This document shows positions 1 to 8,660 of a stretch of DNA of 24,652 nt, piece after piece (position 1 is the stretch's first letter; each line of letters opens with the position of its first letter). A program made the position numbers and the translations under genes. This DNA is from a virus. The notes under the pieces were generated by a model. That model saw nothing but the letters and a program-made list of their open reading frames with translations, was not told the origin of the DNA and searched no databases. Location: IMG/VR virus record IMGVR_UViG_3300008110_000740, positions 1 through 24,652 of that record; one strand, 5' to 3'.

Positions 1-1005
1 AGCGGAATAAACGCCATGCTGCTCAAGTGTTCTATTAAGTTGATAGGGTTCTGAACTTTCAGCAATGCCTTGTTTGGCTCGGTCATACCATGTACCAAGT
101 CGAGCCTCATCAGCTAGTCGCACAGCTTCAACAGCATCATTAAAATCAGCATCCATAGATCGGCGCATTGCACCCAATCCTTGTCCGCTTGTTACTGTGC
201 GAGGAGCGCCAACATAGCCGCCTGCTGTCTGTTTTAAGTGCTGTCCCTCTCTTGCATTCTTTAAGACGGCCTCATCTCCAGATGTCTCGGCCATCTTTCG
301 ATAGTAGTCTGCTTCTACTTTTTGTCGCTTACCTTTTGATTTAAATGTGGAGGCGGCTTGAGCTTCTGGACTCATTGACGCACTCTCTAGTGCCATCTTT
401 TCAACCTTCTTAGCCCTTGCTTTTTCCTGTACTTGCTTCTGTCCGAATTTATCTATGACGGCCTGCTCTTCTGGTGTTCTAACTATTGGCGGTTCTTCTA
501 GCAAACCTTTTGCCGGCAGTTTTTTGCCTGGTGGAATTGCAAATATTGCTGATGCTGGTTCAGCCAGCAAGCTAGGAAGACTTGGCCTACCCATCACAAC
601 ATTTTCAGCCATGCGCTCGCCAACCATACGCAAACCTGCTTTGCCGCCCCTCGCCAAAGGTACAACAGCCGCCGCAGGCACTGGTGACATGAATGCACCA
701 ATGTCTTCAAGCAATCCAGCTTGTGGCGTTGGCGCTGTCATGCGTGGCGTGCGTTGTTTTAATTCCTCGCTGCTCGGTAAAAAATATGGGACTTGAGGTA
801 TTCCACTTTGTGACGCTAGAAAATCCATATTTCTTTGCATCTTTTCACTAACCAGCATTTTTCGCAAATCTTCTGGAAGACCAAGCAAACCAGCAACAGA
901 GCCGCGCCCAAGAGACTCCAAATTGCTCAGAGAGAACAAACTCGGCATACCTTCTGCCGAATAGTCTGGTGCGCCAAATGGGTCTTGGTAGTAATTGGTT
1001 GCCAT
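1..1005 (-). CDS. Large phage protein, partial (C-terminus beyond window edge)
   Basis: The frame stays open from an ATG at 1005 to the window edge, giving 335 residues without a stop, so the C-terminus is missing. The start lies directly after the TAA of the upstream gene (stop at 1008-1006), which suggests coupled translation. The N-terminal third is rich in Pro, Leu and Gly. The middle (about residues 165-225) is highly charged and probably helical (KAKKVEKMALE). A later stretch contains GGYVGAPR and GTWYDRAKQGI, a pattern I associate with very large phage internal or polyvalent virion proteins. That link is recollection and was not tested. Its position after two other large Ala/Gly-rich proteins suggests an internal or ejected virion protein. 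No catalytic motif was recognised. Confidence 0.75.
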   Translation of the reverse strand, partial: MATNYYQDPFGAPDYSAEGMPSLFSLSNLESLGRGSVAGLLGLPEDLRKMLVSEKMQRNMDFLASQSGIPQVPYFLPSSEELKQRTPRMTAPTPQAGLLEDIGAFMSPVPAAAVVPLARGGKAGLRMVGERMAENVVMGRPSLPSLLAEPASAIFAIPPGKKLPAKGLLEEPPIVRTPEEQAVIDKFGQKQVQEKARAKKVEKMALESASMSPEAQAASTFKSKGKRQKVEADYYRKMAETSGDEAVLKNAREGQHLKQTAGGYVGAPRTVTSGQGLGAMRRSMDADFNDAVEAVRLADEARLGTWYDRAKQGIAESSEPYQLNRTLEQHGVYSA

Positions 1006-3030
1006 TTATTGTCCTTGCTGGAATGCGCCTGGTATTCTTCCTGCCGTAATGCCGGTCAAACTGTAAGGCACAGTCTTGCCAGCAAAACGCGAGAAGTCGT
1101 TCAGTTTCTTTTGCAGCACTGCCATCGCACTGGTGTCAGTTAATGCACGGCGCACAAGATTAGGGTCTTCAGATACAAGTATCTTTGCCACCTGATCACG
1201 CTGTGCCTCTGTCATGTTCTTATTCTGCTGTGCGGCAACCTTCTTGACGATATTCACGGCTGATGAAATCATCGTCACAGGATTGGCTGTCATCACATTG
1301 GCGATCTCTTCAGCAGAGATATTCATTCCAGTGCGAGCCGCCTGCAACAATGTTGGAGCAGTCTGAGAACCGCCAAGAATGTAGTTCTTGGAAGCCTGAG
1401 ACTGAGCCGCAGTGTTGATGCGTTGCAATATGCCAGCCAACTCATCACCAGGATAAATCGTCCGCAAAATCAAACCCTCTTTAGAGTTCTCATTAGCCAG
1501 ATTCGCCATCATTGATGTGCGTGTACCGGTGGTCATTTTGTTGCGAATGGCATCCATAGTGCCTGCGCGGAATGCGGACAACGCACCAGGCTTTTGCGAT
1601 AACTCATCAACAAGTATTGAAACCTCGTCAGCAGTCTTACCAAATACCTTGCGGCCATCATCGAATGCGTCTTTTGCAGATCGTCTTACAGCGGCCTGCA
1701 AACGCGCATCACCGAGCTTTTTAGATGATGTGTCTATTGCATCGCGCAATGCTAATTCAACCTCTTTAAGAGCGCCTCCAACACCACCACGGCCACTTTG
1801 GTATGCCTGATCGACTGATGTCTGAATGCCACGGCGAATGACTTCAGCATCCTCCAAGTTCGGTGTTCGGTTGAAATTAATATTGCCATCTTTATCAAAT
1901 GAGAAGAATGGTTTCTTGCCTGTCTGTGCGACATAAATGTCGTTAATGTCTTTTACTGCTGACGGTGAACGCTTGAGCGCATCAGTAACGCTTTTCAACA
2001 AATCAGCATCAATTACACCGCCAGTTCCAAATGCATCTTTGTATGCATCTGACTCAAGCTGTTTCAACTGCTTGTCATTCAATTTGAATTGACGCAACAC
2101 ATTGCCTTCTTGACCGGCCAATGTCTTTTGCATATCTGTCAGCACTGAGGTGCGTAACTCTTCGGGTCTGCGCGTAAGAGATGACATCAGTGTGGTTGCT
2201 GGCTTACCGCCTTGAGCATACAAGCCACGCACAGCAGCAAGCAATGTGGTATTTTCAGCCATGATCTCACCGCGAGCAATGCGGTCGATGATCTCATCTG
2301 TGGTGAGTCCAGTGTCACCCGCCAGACGTTGCAATTCAGTTTCAACTACCTTTGCACCACGGCCACCAGCAAGTCTTCTAGCAAAGTCTGTGAGCTTGTC
2401 AACAAGCATTCCTGTGCCGGTAATGGCTGTCTTTACTACTGGTGCAACAACAGCGCCTGTCAAAGTACCACCAGGCACTCTTGATAACCGTTCATACACA
2501 TCGCCCTCACCAGACAAGAATCCGGTTGTGCCTCCATATGCGCCGCCAATCGCAGATGTTCCAATCAAAGCCCTTATGACATCTGCCGTTGTTTTGGCGG
2601 CCATAGGCACTGTTGCTGGCGCGGCTGCACCGCCAGTAGCTAATGTCACGGCGGCAGTTGGAAGCACTCCACCCAAAGCCTCATAACCAAGGGACTCAAG
2701 TGGTGCTTGTTGTTGGTAAGCCTTGGTCTTTGATCTGATGTCAGCCAATGCCGACTCATAATTCTCGCCGGTCATAGATCGTAGATAAGCCTCTGCCTCA
2801 TCAGCACCTGTCAATGTTGCACCCTGCGCCATTGATCTCAAACGCTGAGTTGGCGCTGGTGGTGCAACTGTTACAGATATTGGCGCAACTTGAGGCGCAG
2901 GCTGCTGCATTGGAAGTCCACCGGCAACCTGTTTCAAAGCCTCCAGTTTTTCCATTGATAGCTTTGAAAAGTCACCCTTTTGGATAGACTCCAACTCGTC
3001 ATAACTGAATTGACTCAGGTCATCGCTCAT
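1006..3030 (-). CDS. Putative internal virion / DNA-ejection protein
   Basis: A 674-residue protein without a recognisable enzymatic domain. A mainly hydrophilic N-terminus (residues 1-75, Pro/Gln/Val-rich near 45-60) is followed by a block around residues 75-105 (ADEAEAYLRSMTGENYESAL). That block resembles a motif common in phage ejection or internal proteins, where an acidic ADE segment precedes an Ala/Gly-rich membrane-like tract. Here the tract is at about 115-175 (AALGGVLPTAAVTLATGGAAA type). The remaining 500 residues look helical and charged. The ATG at 3030 overlaps the stop of the preceding gene by ATGA. The function is inferred from composition and from the neighbouring Ala/Gly-rich genes, and a tail-associated structural role is equally possible. 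Confidence 0.8.
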   Translation of the reverse strand: MSDDLSQFSYDELESIQKGDFSKLSMEKLEALKQVAGGLPMQQPAPQVAPISVTVAPPAPTQRLRSMAQGATLTGADEAEAYLRSMTGENYESALADIRSKTKAYQQQAPLESLGYEALGGVLPTAAVTLATGGAAAPATVPMAAKTTADVIRALIGTSAIGGAYGGTTGFLSGEGDVYERLSRVPGGTLTGAVVAPVVKTAITGTGMLVDKLTDFARRLAGGRGAKVVETELQRLAGDTGLTTDEIIDRIARGEIMAENTTLLAAVRGLYAQGGKPATTLMSSLTRRPEELRTSVLTDMQKTLAGQEGNVLRQFKLNDKQLKQLESDAYKDAFGTGGVIDADLLKSVTDALKRSPSAVKDINDIYVAQTGKKPFFSFDKDGNINFNRTPNLEDAEVIRRGIQTSVDQAYQSGRGGVGGALKEVELALRDAIDTSSKKLGDARLQAAVRRSAKDAFDDGRKVFGKTADEVSILVDELSQKPGALSAFRAGTMDAIRNKMTTGTRTSMMANLANENSKEGLILRTIYPGDELAGILQRINTAAQSQASKNYILGGSQTAPTLLQAARTGMNISAEEIANVMTANPVTMISSAVNIVKKVAAQQNKNMTEAQRDQVAKILVSEDPNLVRRALTDTSAMAVLQKKLNDFSRFAGKTVPYSLTGITAGRIPGAFQQGQ

Positions 3031-4445
3031 CGTCTTCCTCCGGCAGCTTTACGTCTGTCAATTTCTTGTTGTACAGCATTTTGGAATGGATTTTGTTGTG
3101 GTGCGCCATAGACCGGCACTTCATACATTGGCGCAATCTGTGCCAACGATGGGATCGTTCTAACCGCCGTGCTTAACAACTGTCCATGTGACTCAGCTCT
3201 CAATCTTGCAGTGCGTTGAGCAGCTAGCAAACCAACACGCAATTCTCCTGCTGTCAAACTTACATCACCACCAGCAGCGCGGCGCAAAATCGCTCGTTCT
3301 GCATCAGTCAATGTACCTTGTCCACGCATTTGAGATGCTGCATCAAGTTCTTGCTGTGCAAGCCCTTGCACAACAGTGGAGGTGTTTCTAAGGATTTGAT
3401 CTGCATCAGCACCAGCAACATTTAATTGTTTGCCAACACGCAATAGTGTTGCTCTAAAGTCAGCGGCAGGACCAGTGATTGCCGTATCAAGTGCAGGCAG
3501 TATGCGATCAATGTTTGAAAGCGTTGAATTTGCAGACCGCGCCATATCTCTTGATACGGCAAGGTCTTTGACTCCCTGCTCATACGCCAACTCTAAACCT
3601 TTTTTCTCTGCATTTTGAGTAACATTCACATTGCTTGCACCTGATCTGCGAATCGCCATGATGTTTTCCATGGTGACAGGCATACCTGCCGCTTCCAATA
3701 ATCTAACTTCAGTTGGCGATGCCTCCGGCTTATCCAACTGACGTAAATTATCCAGCGTGATTGGCATATTCAATGATTTCAGAAGTCTTATTTTCTCTGG
3801 ATCAGCCTCTGGCTTATCAAGCAAACGCAAATTCTCTAAAGTAGGTTTCATACCCATTTCAGCAAGCAATTGCGTTTTCTCTGATGGCTTTGTCAACTTT
3901 AAAAGTTCTGGTATTCCTTCCTTTGCAGGCAAAGTAGACAGCATGGCGCGTTGCATTGGATTCAATACATTCATGCCACCTTGTGCTGTTCCATAACTAG
4001 GTGCGACTTGTCCAACCATCTCAGCACGCGCAACGGTAGGACCGGCTGGCAACTCTGCTGATACTGGCGCTGAAATAGCTTGCTGCGGCGTGATTTCAGC
4101 ACCGGCAGTAGGTTGACCCATCAATAAGTTTTGATAGGACTCTTGAGCAGCCACTTGACGTTTGTACTCATCGAGCTTTTGCTTGGTCAGCAATTGCTTG
4201 ATGGCGCTGTCTTGTGCGCTTTGGTAGCCTTGCTGACCAGCTTGCACGCCAGAGCCAAGAATCTGCATCAACGATCTTGGCGTTGTGCTCGGTCCACTAG
4301 ATTGACCGATAGCCATTGCAGCTTGCAGCAAGGCTTGTCTCTCCATAGCCTGCTGTTGCTGTGGCGTTAAGTAGCCTTCAAGACCACTTGCACTGCCACC
4401 GCCAAACAGATCGCCTAACAGTCCCATATCAAATGATGTAGCCAT
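3027..4445 (-). CDS. Putative internal/tail virion protein with 28-residue repeats
   Basis: A 472-residue protein. I chose the ATG at 4445 because AAGGA lies eight bases upstream; an in-frame ATG 14 codons earlier falls inside the previous gene and has no ribosome binding site. The N-terminus is Gln/Ala-rich and helical. Residues 190-273 hold three tandem 28-residue units of the pattern RLLxxxGMPxTLENLRxLDKPEA. The C-terminal half is helical and contains QMRGQGTLTDAERAILRRAAGG, a motif I know from conserved phage virion proteins of unknown function. It overlaps the downstream gene by ATGA. It probably acts with the neighbouring large proteins in DNA delivery or the tail, but this rests on context only. 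Confidence 0.82.
   Translation of the reverse strand: MATSFDMGLLGDLFGGGSASGLEGYLTPQQQQAMERQALLQAAMAIGQSSGPSTTPRSLMQILGSGVQAGQQGYQSAQDSAIKQLLTKQKLDEYKRQVAAQESYQNLLMGQPTAGAEITPQQAISAPVSAELPAGPTVARAEMVGQVAPSYGTAQGGMNVLNPMQRAMLSTLPAKEGIPELLKLTKPSEKTQLLAEMGMKPTLENLRLLDKPEADPEKIRLLKSLNMPITLDNLRQLDKPEASPTEVRLLEAAGMPVTMENIMAIRRSGASNVNVTQNAEKKGLELAYEQGVKDLAVSRDMARSANSTLSNIDRILPALDTAITGPAADFRATLLRVGKQLNVAGADADQILRNTSTVVQGLAQQELDAASQMRGQGTLTDAERAILRRAAGGDVSLTAGELRVGLLAAQRTARLRAESHGQLLSTAVRTIPSLAQIAPMYEVPVYGAPQQNPFQNAVQQEIDRRKAAGGRR
3627..3878 (-). repeat. Three tandem 84-bp coding repeats (28-aa units)
   Basis: Three consecutive 28-residue units align without gaps inside the 472-residue virion protein. 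Each has LL near its start, a GMP-like turn, T(L/M)(E/D)N(L/I) in the middle, and, in the first two, LDKPEA at the end. The first two units are closest; the third has lost the LDKPEA tail. A weaker preceding segment (PELLKLTKPSE) may be a decayed fourth unit. Confidence 0.8.
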
Positions 4446-4455
4446 GTTTATTTCC

Positions 4456-5754
4456 TTATGCAGTTCTTGGCTGCAACAGTGAGCCAATATAAGCGCCAGT
4501 TAAGCCGCCAGACAATGCACTTCCAAGTCCACTTGTGTACAGAGGTTGTGATGATGTCTGACCAACATTAGCAGGCTGCAATCCCAACGCGCCGCCAGTG
4601 ATCTGCAAACGCTCCAAAGCCGCATTGCGTGATGCATCAAGTCTTGCCTGCGCCAGTGCATCGCGCTGTGAGCCAAGTCCCAGAGATGTCTGCAAACCGG
4701 CAATATTCATTGGTCTTGCTGCGAGTCCAAGATTGGCGGCTTGTGTGTAACCAGATTGGCGCAAACCTGCGGCAGTTGTTGCAGCAGTTCTTAACGCCGC
4801 CTCATTTGTCAATGCAGACTGCACGCCTTGGCGTGAACCGCCAAAGGCTCTAGACGCTGTGGCTTGCTGTGAGTCTCTCAAAGCCTGCATCTGGCGTGAA
4901 CGCTCAATATCAGCAAGCGTGTTTTGCACCACTTGATCTTCGTATGGATTCATAAACTGTTGAATATCAGCAGCGCCAAATGGTGTCATGCCAAGGTTGT
5001 AGAGTTGGCTTTCTGCTCTGGTGTACATCTCACCAGGATCAGCGTACTGCCTTGGCGCAAGTCCGGCAGCAGTAGATTTTGCTCTCTCCAAGTTAGCCAA
5101 ATACTCGGCCTTGATCTGTGGATCAATTGACGTTGTGGCCGTCTGTGATGTTGGTGCGTTTGCAGCACTCAGACCACCGCCTAAAGCGCCAAGCAATGAT
5201 CCCGCTAATGATGGATTTGCTTTGGCGAAATCCAAGATGCCTGATCCATACCCTGCTAATGTGTCGAATACGCTTGCCATGGGAGCTGCTCCTGTTAACG
5301 AATAATTTGCCGCTGGCATCGTTGCGCCAACTGCTGTGCCTGTGTTTGAGAGTGCTGAACCAGCACCGAGTGCGGCAGCGCCAGTGCCAAGCGCAGCCAG
5401 ACTGCTACCGATTCCTGCGCCAATAGTTGATGCGCCTGCCGATGCAGCAGTAAGGCCAAGCCCACCGCCAGCCGTTAATCCAAGACCTCCACCAGCGGTA
5501 AGCCCAAGGCCGCCAGCGCCTGCTGCACCAGCAGCACCTGCTCCAGCCGCCGCACCAGCGCCTGCACCGGCTGCTGCTGTGCCAAGCAAGTATGGCGCTG
5601 CCAGATATGCACCGCCAGCAATCAATGCTGCTTTGCCTAAATCGCTTTCTACAACATCGCCAACAACATCGCCAACGCCGCCAACGACATCGCCTATCGC
5701 GTTGCCAACACCGCCAACGACATTGCCTACAAAATCTCCAACCTTACCGCCCAT
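4456..5754 (-). CDS. Gly/Ala-rich putative DNA-injection / internal virion protein
   Basis: A 432-residue protein in two parts. The N-terminal 200 residues are extremely rich in Gly, Ala and Val: VGDVVG-type repeats (residues 5-35), a membrane-like Ala/Gly tract (41-80) and a triple GGLGLTAG repeat (81-103). The C-terminal part contains FMNPYEDQVVQNTLADIERS followed by SRAFGGSRQGV. I know this motif pair from proteins of marine and freshwater podoviruses placed between tail and internal protein genes. The ATG at 5754 has AGGGGA six bases upstream. The hydrophobic repetitive N-terminus would fit a protein that inserts into the host envelope during DNA ejection; this is inferred. Confidence 0.83.
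   Translation of the reverse strand: MGGKVGDFVGNVVGGVGNAIGDVVGGVGDVVGDVVESDLGKAALIAGGAYLAAPYLLGTAAAGAGAGAAAGAGAAGAAGAGGLGLTAGGGLGLTAGGGLGLTAASAGASTIGAGIGSSLAALGTGAAALGAGSALSNTGTAVGATMPAANYSLTGAAPMASVFDTLAGYGSGILDFAKANPSLAGSLLGALGGGLSAANAPTSQTATTSIDPQIKAEYLANLERAKSTAAGLAPRQYADPGEMYTRAESQLYNLGMTPFGAADIQQFMNPYEDQVVQNTLADIERSRQMQALRDSQQATASRAFGGSRQGVQSALTNEAALRTAATTAAGLRQSGYTQAANLGLAARPMNIAGLQTSLGLGSQRDALAQARLDASRNAALERLQITGGALGLQPANVGQTSSQPLYTSGLGSALSGGLTGAYIGSLLQPRTA
5446..5514 (-). repeat. Tandem GGLGLTAG-coding repeat (about 2.9 units of 24 bp)
   Basis: Three near-identical 8-residue units (residues 81-103 of the Gly/Ala-rich protein) follow one another without interruption. The underlying 24-bp units are also very similar, which points to recent slippage or duplication. 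Confidence 0.7.
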
Positions 5755-5766
5755 AACATCCCCTTG

Positions 5767-6060
5767 CTATACCTTTGAGATATAAATAAAAGCCTTTGAT
5801 CCGTCCAATAAATTTATTTGACATTTCTCAGACCAGCCAAATGACTTGGCAAATCGTGCAAGTTTGATGTCATCCTCTCGTATCAACGCATAGATTGACT
5901 TTCCAATCAAACCATCAATACTAGAAAAATCTTTTTGACAATTCTTCTTAACCTCTGCTGACCATCTTTTGATGTCAATGTGAAACCAAAGCAAATTGTC
6001 GAAAAGTTCCAAGTAGAAGATGTAATCTTCGCGAATACATACAGGTACTTTGCCTCCCAT
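5767..6060 (-). CDS. Conserved small phage protein, unknown function
   Basis: A 97-residue soluble protein rich in Phe, Tyr, Trp and Lys. Its start has the form MGGKVPVCI and is followed by YIFYLELFDNLLWFHIDI and VKKN. I recall similar short proteins in structural modules of marine and freshwater podoviruses, always unannotated. The ATG at 6060 is preceded by GAGAG. The stop lies 12 bases before the start of the Gly/Ala-rich gene, whose ribosome binding site falls in that gap. Both genes begin with MGGKV, which is probably coincidence. No motif for a specific activity was found. Confidence 0.75.
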   Translation of the reverse strand: MGGKVPVCIREDYIFYLELFDNLLWFHIDIKRWSAEVKKNCQKDFSSIDGLIGKSIYALIREDDIKLARFAKSFGWSEKCQINLLDGSKAFIYISKV

Positions 6061-6077
6061 TTTCTCTCAATTTCAAT

Positions 6078-7559
6078 TCAACGCTTACCTGATGCCACGG
6101 CCTCAAGTCTACTCACGCCAACGCGCCAATCTTCCAGCACCGCGCCTGTGTACTTGATCTTGACTTGGCGGCCAGAGAACCGCGCATCAGTTGGCTGTGA
6201 CGCTGAGTACGGTCCATGTGTCGTTTCAGTCGATGTCGGATACATCCGAGACTTGAAACTCACCGTCACCTCGCCTAGCGTCTGCTCGTCCGGTATCACC
6301 TGACGCACCGACATGATGTTGTCGCCATTGCCAATCTCAAATGGTCCTGACTCAGCGTAGACCGAACCGCCGTCATAGGCAAAGCCGACTTCGTGCTCGT
6401 AGATGTAGCCGTCAGTAGACACCATTAGTGGCTGCAAGAATACACCTCGGTCAGTGCCTGCTGTGCGAGACAACAATCCAATATTCCAATGCGATTCCCT
6501 GTAGTTGTAACTTACATACGAATCAACTTCGTTGGATTGGCTTGATGGGTAAAACCACCATATTTCGCCATATTTTGAATTGTGGAAAGCGTACACCTTG
6601 CTGGCTTGGTTGTAGTTCATATTCTGAAATACATAATCAGAGACATCGCAAGGTAAAGGCTTAACGTAGCCATCAAACAAAAAGAAGCCTGACGTACTCA
6701 TCCACATGGCGGCATTGTCGATGGCTGCCACGGCCTGCGATGAAATCAATCCGCAACCTGATCCAGCCTTCTCAAAAGCATAGACGTATGGCAGTCCAAC
6801 ATAGCTGGCGGTATGCACATCAACATCAGTGAACAGCAAATTGATGCCGCGCACCCTTTTGCCTGCTTTCAATGATCCAACTGTCTGCAACTCAAAATCA
6901 CCCGCCTGATTGGTGGCCGCAGCCGTCCAAACAGTATTGTTTTCTTGATCACACCACTTCACCGATCTAGGGTTGTTGGACGCGCCCAAGGCAAAGATAA
7001 AACGCTCGGCGGTGGACATTACAGCCTGACATCCTGTCGGCGCGTTGGTGATGGCGGCGGCCAGCGTTGGCGTTGCAAATCCCAATTGCCACTCATAAAT
7101 CTTGCCATCGGCACTTGAGCAGGCAATCAGATATTCACCATAGGTGTCTAGACTCCAAGTTGTTGCTGGAGTTACAGCGCCTGTATCGGGACGCGCCACG
7201 CCATAAGCAAAGTTGCCATAGGTAGAGTACCCATAGCCGGTCTTTATCGCGGCATCAGATACGCCTACTGTAAAACTTGTTGGCGTTATCTCCTTGAGCG
7301 TGCCACTCTCATTCATGGCGTAGAGCTTGGAGTGCGTGCCAGCGGCAATGTATCTATCCCCATCATTGTCACGCCAAGTCAATAAACCTCGACATGATCC
7401 TGTCATCTGACTAGCAGATCGCTTGCGCCACCCGCCAATCGGTCTAAGCGTATTCTCAAACCAACGCACAAGGTTTGCGTCAAACCAGCGTCCCGTTGAC
7501 TGATATTCAGTGCCGTTGCGATACACGCCTGGTGGGATTTTGAGTGGAATGAGTGCCAT
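6078..7559 (-). CDS. Conserved virion structural protein, probable tail accessory factor
   Basis: A 493-residue, mostly beta-strand protein. The N-terminus (IPLKIPPGVYRNGTEYQS, then GRWFDANLVRWFE and RPIGGWRK) is a signature I recognise from a family of podovirus structural proteins in the tail or head-completion region. The rest has recurring W- and G-rich strands (SRGLLTWRDNDGDRY, SYNYRESHWNIGLLS), consistent with a beta-propeller-like or P22 gp10-like tail hub or stabilisation protein. The fold assignment is inferred. It lies between the jelly-roll protein gene and a small conserved gene, 7 bases after the former. No strong Shine-Dalgarno precedes the ATG at 7559, so translation is probably coupled to the upstream gene. 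Confidence 0.85.
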   Translation of the reverse strand: MALIPLKIPPGVYRNGTEYQSTGRWFDANLVRWFENTLRPIGGWRKRSASQMTGSCRGLLTWRDNDGDRYIAAGTHSKLYAMNESGTLKEITPTSFTVGVSDAAIKTGYGYSTYGNFAYGVARPDTGAVTPATTWSLDTYGEYLIACSSADGKIYEWQLGFATPTLAAAITNAPTGCQAVMSTAERFIFALGASNNPRSVKWCDQENNTVWTAAATNQAGDFELQTVGSLKAGKRVRGINLLFTDVDVHTASYVGLPYVYAFEKAGSGCGLISSQAVAAIDNAAMWMSTSGFFLFDGYVKPLPCDVSDYVFQNMNYNQASKVYAFHNSKYGEIWWFYPSSQSNEVDSYVSYNYRESHWNIGLLSRTAGTDRGVFLQPLMVSTDGYIYEHEVGFAYDGGSVYAESGPFEIGNGDNIMSVRQVIPDEQTLGEVTVSFKSRMYPTSTETTHGPYSASQPTDARFSGRQVKIKYTGAVLEDWRVGVSRLEAVASGKR

Positions 7560-7566
7560 GGCTTAA

Positions 7567-8232
7567 TTATGCGGTTTCTGTAGACAAATTGGACACGAAT
7601 GTGAGAGTGGTAATGACTGATGGCACTGCCGGTCTGGTTGGTGAACTACTGGTTGCAAAATGCTCAATGCTGATACCAATATCTGTTGGTCGCCACATAA
7701 TCTCTACATAGTCATTGGCCGCTAAACTGACAAATAAATTAAGCGCACCGATTAAGTGAGATGGATCACCGGTTGACTTTCTTGCCACAACATGAAATCT
7801 GCTGTTTGAATTGTCGATGTTTGTGCCGTTCTTGCGAAACCAAACATCCACATCTTGGCCGTCATTGGTAGTGTTCTTGAATTGAATGCTGAATTGGATA
7901 TCGTAGATGCCAGCCTGCGCCACATTCAGCCTTGACGAATTAGACAAGGTCACGCCATTACTAAGGTCGCTGGTGTCAAATGTGACGGCATAGGCCGTTG
8001 TAGTGTTGGCCGCCGTCTGATCTGTGGTGTCGCTGAACGCGCCATAGGGACTATTGATCCACTTGCCACCGCGCCTGCCGAACAACGCTGAAAACAGTGC
8101 TGTGAGCTTGGCAAAGTAGACATTCATGCCGCCAAAGGATTGAGACAAAAACCTTTCCTCATAGACAGCGCCAGGCGTGCCAAGGTTTGGCGTTGACGGT
8201 GGCGTTATCTGCTGATCAAGGTTTAGTGCCAT
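7567..8232 (-). CDS. C1q/TNF-like jelly-roll virion protein
   Basis: A 221-residue protein. After about 60 N-terminal residues with a virion-anchor look, residues 65-215 show the pattern of a C1q/TNF-like jelly roll: a DTTDQTAANTTTAYAVTF strand, NVAQAGIYDIQFSIQF, then DVDVWFRKNGTNI and LAANDYVEIMWR. Such domains occur in phage tail or head decorations and trimeric receptor-binding tips. The ATG at 8232 shares one base with the stop of the endolysin gene (TAATG). A spike, decoration or receptor-binding role is plausible but not shown. The fold call rests on recognisable strand motifs. Confidence 0.85.
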   Translation of the reverse strand: MALNLDQQITPPSTPNLGTPGAVYEERFLSQSFGGMNVYFAKLTALFSALFGRRGGKWINSPYGAFSDTTDQTAANTTTAYAVTFDTSDLSNGVTLSNSSRLNVAQAGIYDIQFSIQFKNTTNDGQDVDVWFRKNGTNIDNSNSRFHVVARKSTGDPSHLIGALNLFVSLAANDYVEIMWRPTDIGISIEHFATSSSPTRPAVPSVITTLTFVSNLSTETA

Positions 8233-8660
8233 TATGCAAACGCTCTTGTGCCGGTCTTGTCAATGATCAAAGCCATGGCGCGAGGATCGGCATCCTCAGT
8301 GTTTGGAATACTGACATGAGTCCAGCGATCAAACTCACGAATGACTTGGTCATATTCAAGATCAGAGCCAATGATTGCTCTGACGACTTCATCTGGTGTC
8401 ATGCCTGGCACGCGAATATCGGCGGCGCAGCCCCGTCTATGTTGTGATCGGTCTGAACTTCCCACTGCATCATTTACAGCTTTTGACCTGAACGCACTAT
8501 TCACGATGATGGGCTTGCCGCCCAAAACCACTTTGACCTGCTCCAAGAATTCAGCCAGCCGGTACAGGTTGGCCAACTCCTCATCATTCGGCATATTGTC
8601 AAACTCGCGGTGATCTGTATGCGTCAACTCTTCAAGGGTAAAACTTGGTGATAGATTCAT
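8232..8660 (-). CDS. Endolysin: M15 family D-Ala-D-Ala carboxypeptidase-type peptidase
   Basis: A 142-residue protein matching the Peptidase_M15_3 pattern. It probably cuts peptidoglycan cross-links or stem peptides at lysis. The zinc and active-site features are visible in order: NSAFRS (residues 54-59, substrate-side Arg), SQHRRGCAAD with H74 and D81, and FDRWTHVSI with H115 and an acidic residue just before it (D111). The length is typical for a single-domain phage M15 enzyme. No signal peptide or SAR segment is present, so a holin is needed for release. It follows the spanin genes with an ATGA overlap, completing a lysis cassette. Confidence 0.93.
   Translation of the reverse strand: MNLSPSFTLEELTHTDHREFDNMPNDEELANLYRLAEFLEQVKVVLGGKPIIVNSAFRSKAVNDAVGSSDRSQHRRGCAADIRVPGMTPDEVVRAIIGSDLEYDQVIREFDRWTHVSIPNTEDADPRAMALIIDKTGTRAFA

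Noticed and set aside
4446-4487. Longer N-terminus (start at 4487) for the 28-aa-repeat protein
   Set aside because: No ribosome binding site; the ATG at 4445 has AAGGA at a good distance.
5336-5785. Plus-strand Ala/Pro-rich frame
   Set aside because: It is the antisense reading of the Gly/Ala-rich ejection protein and has low complexity only.
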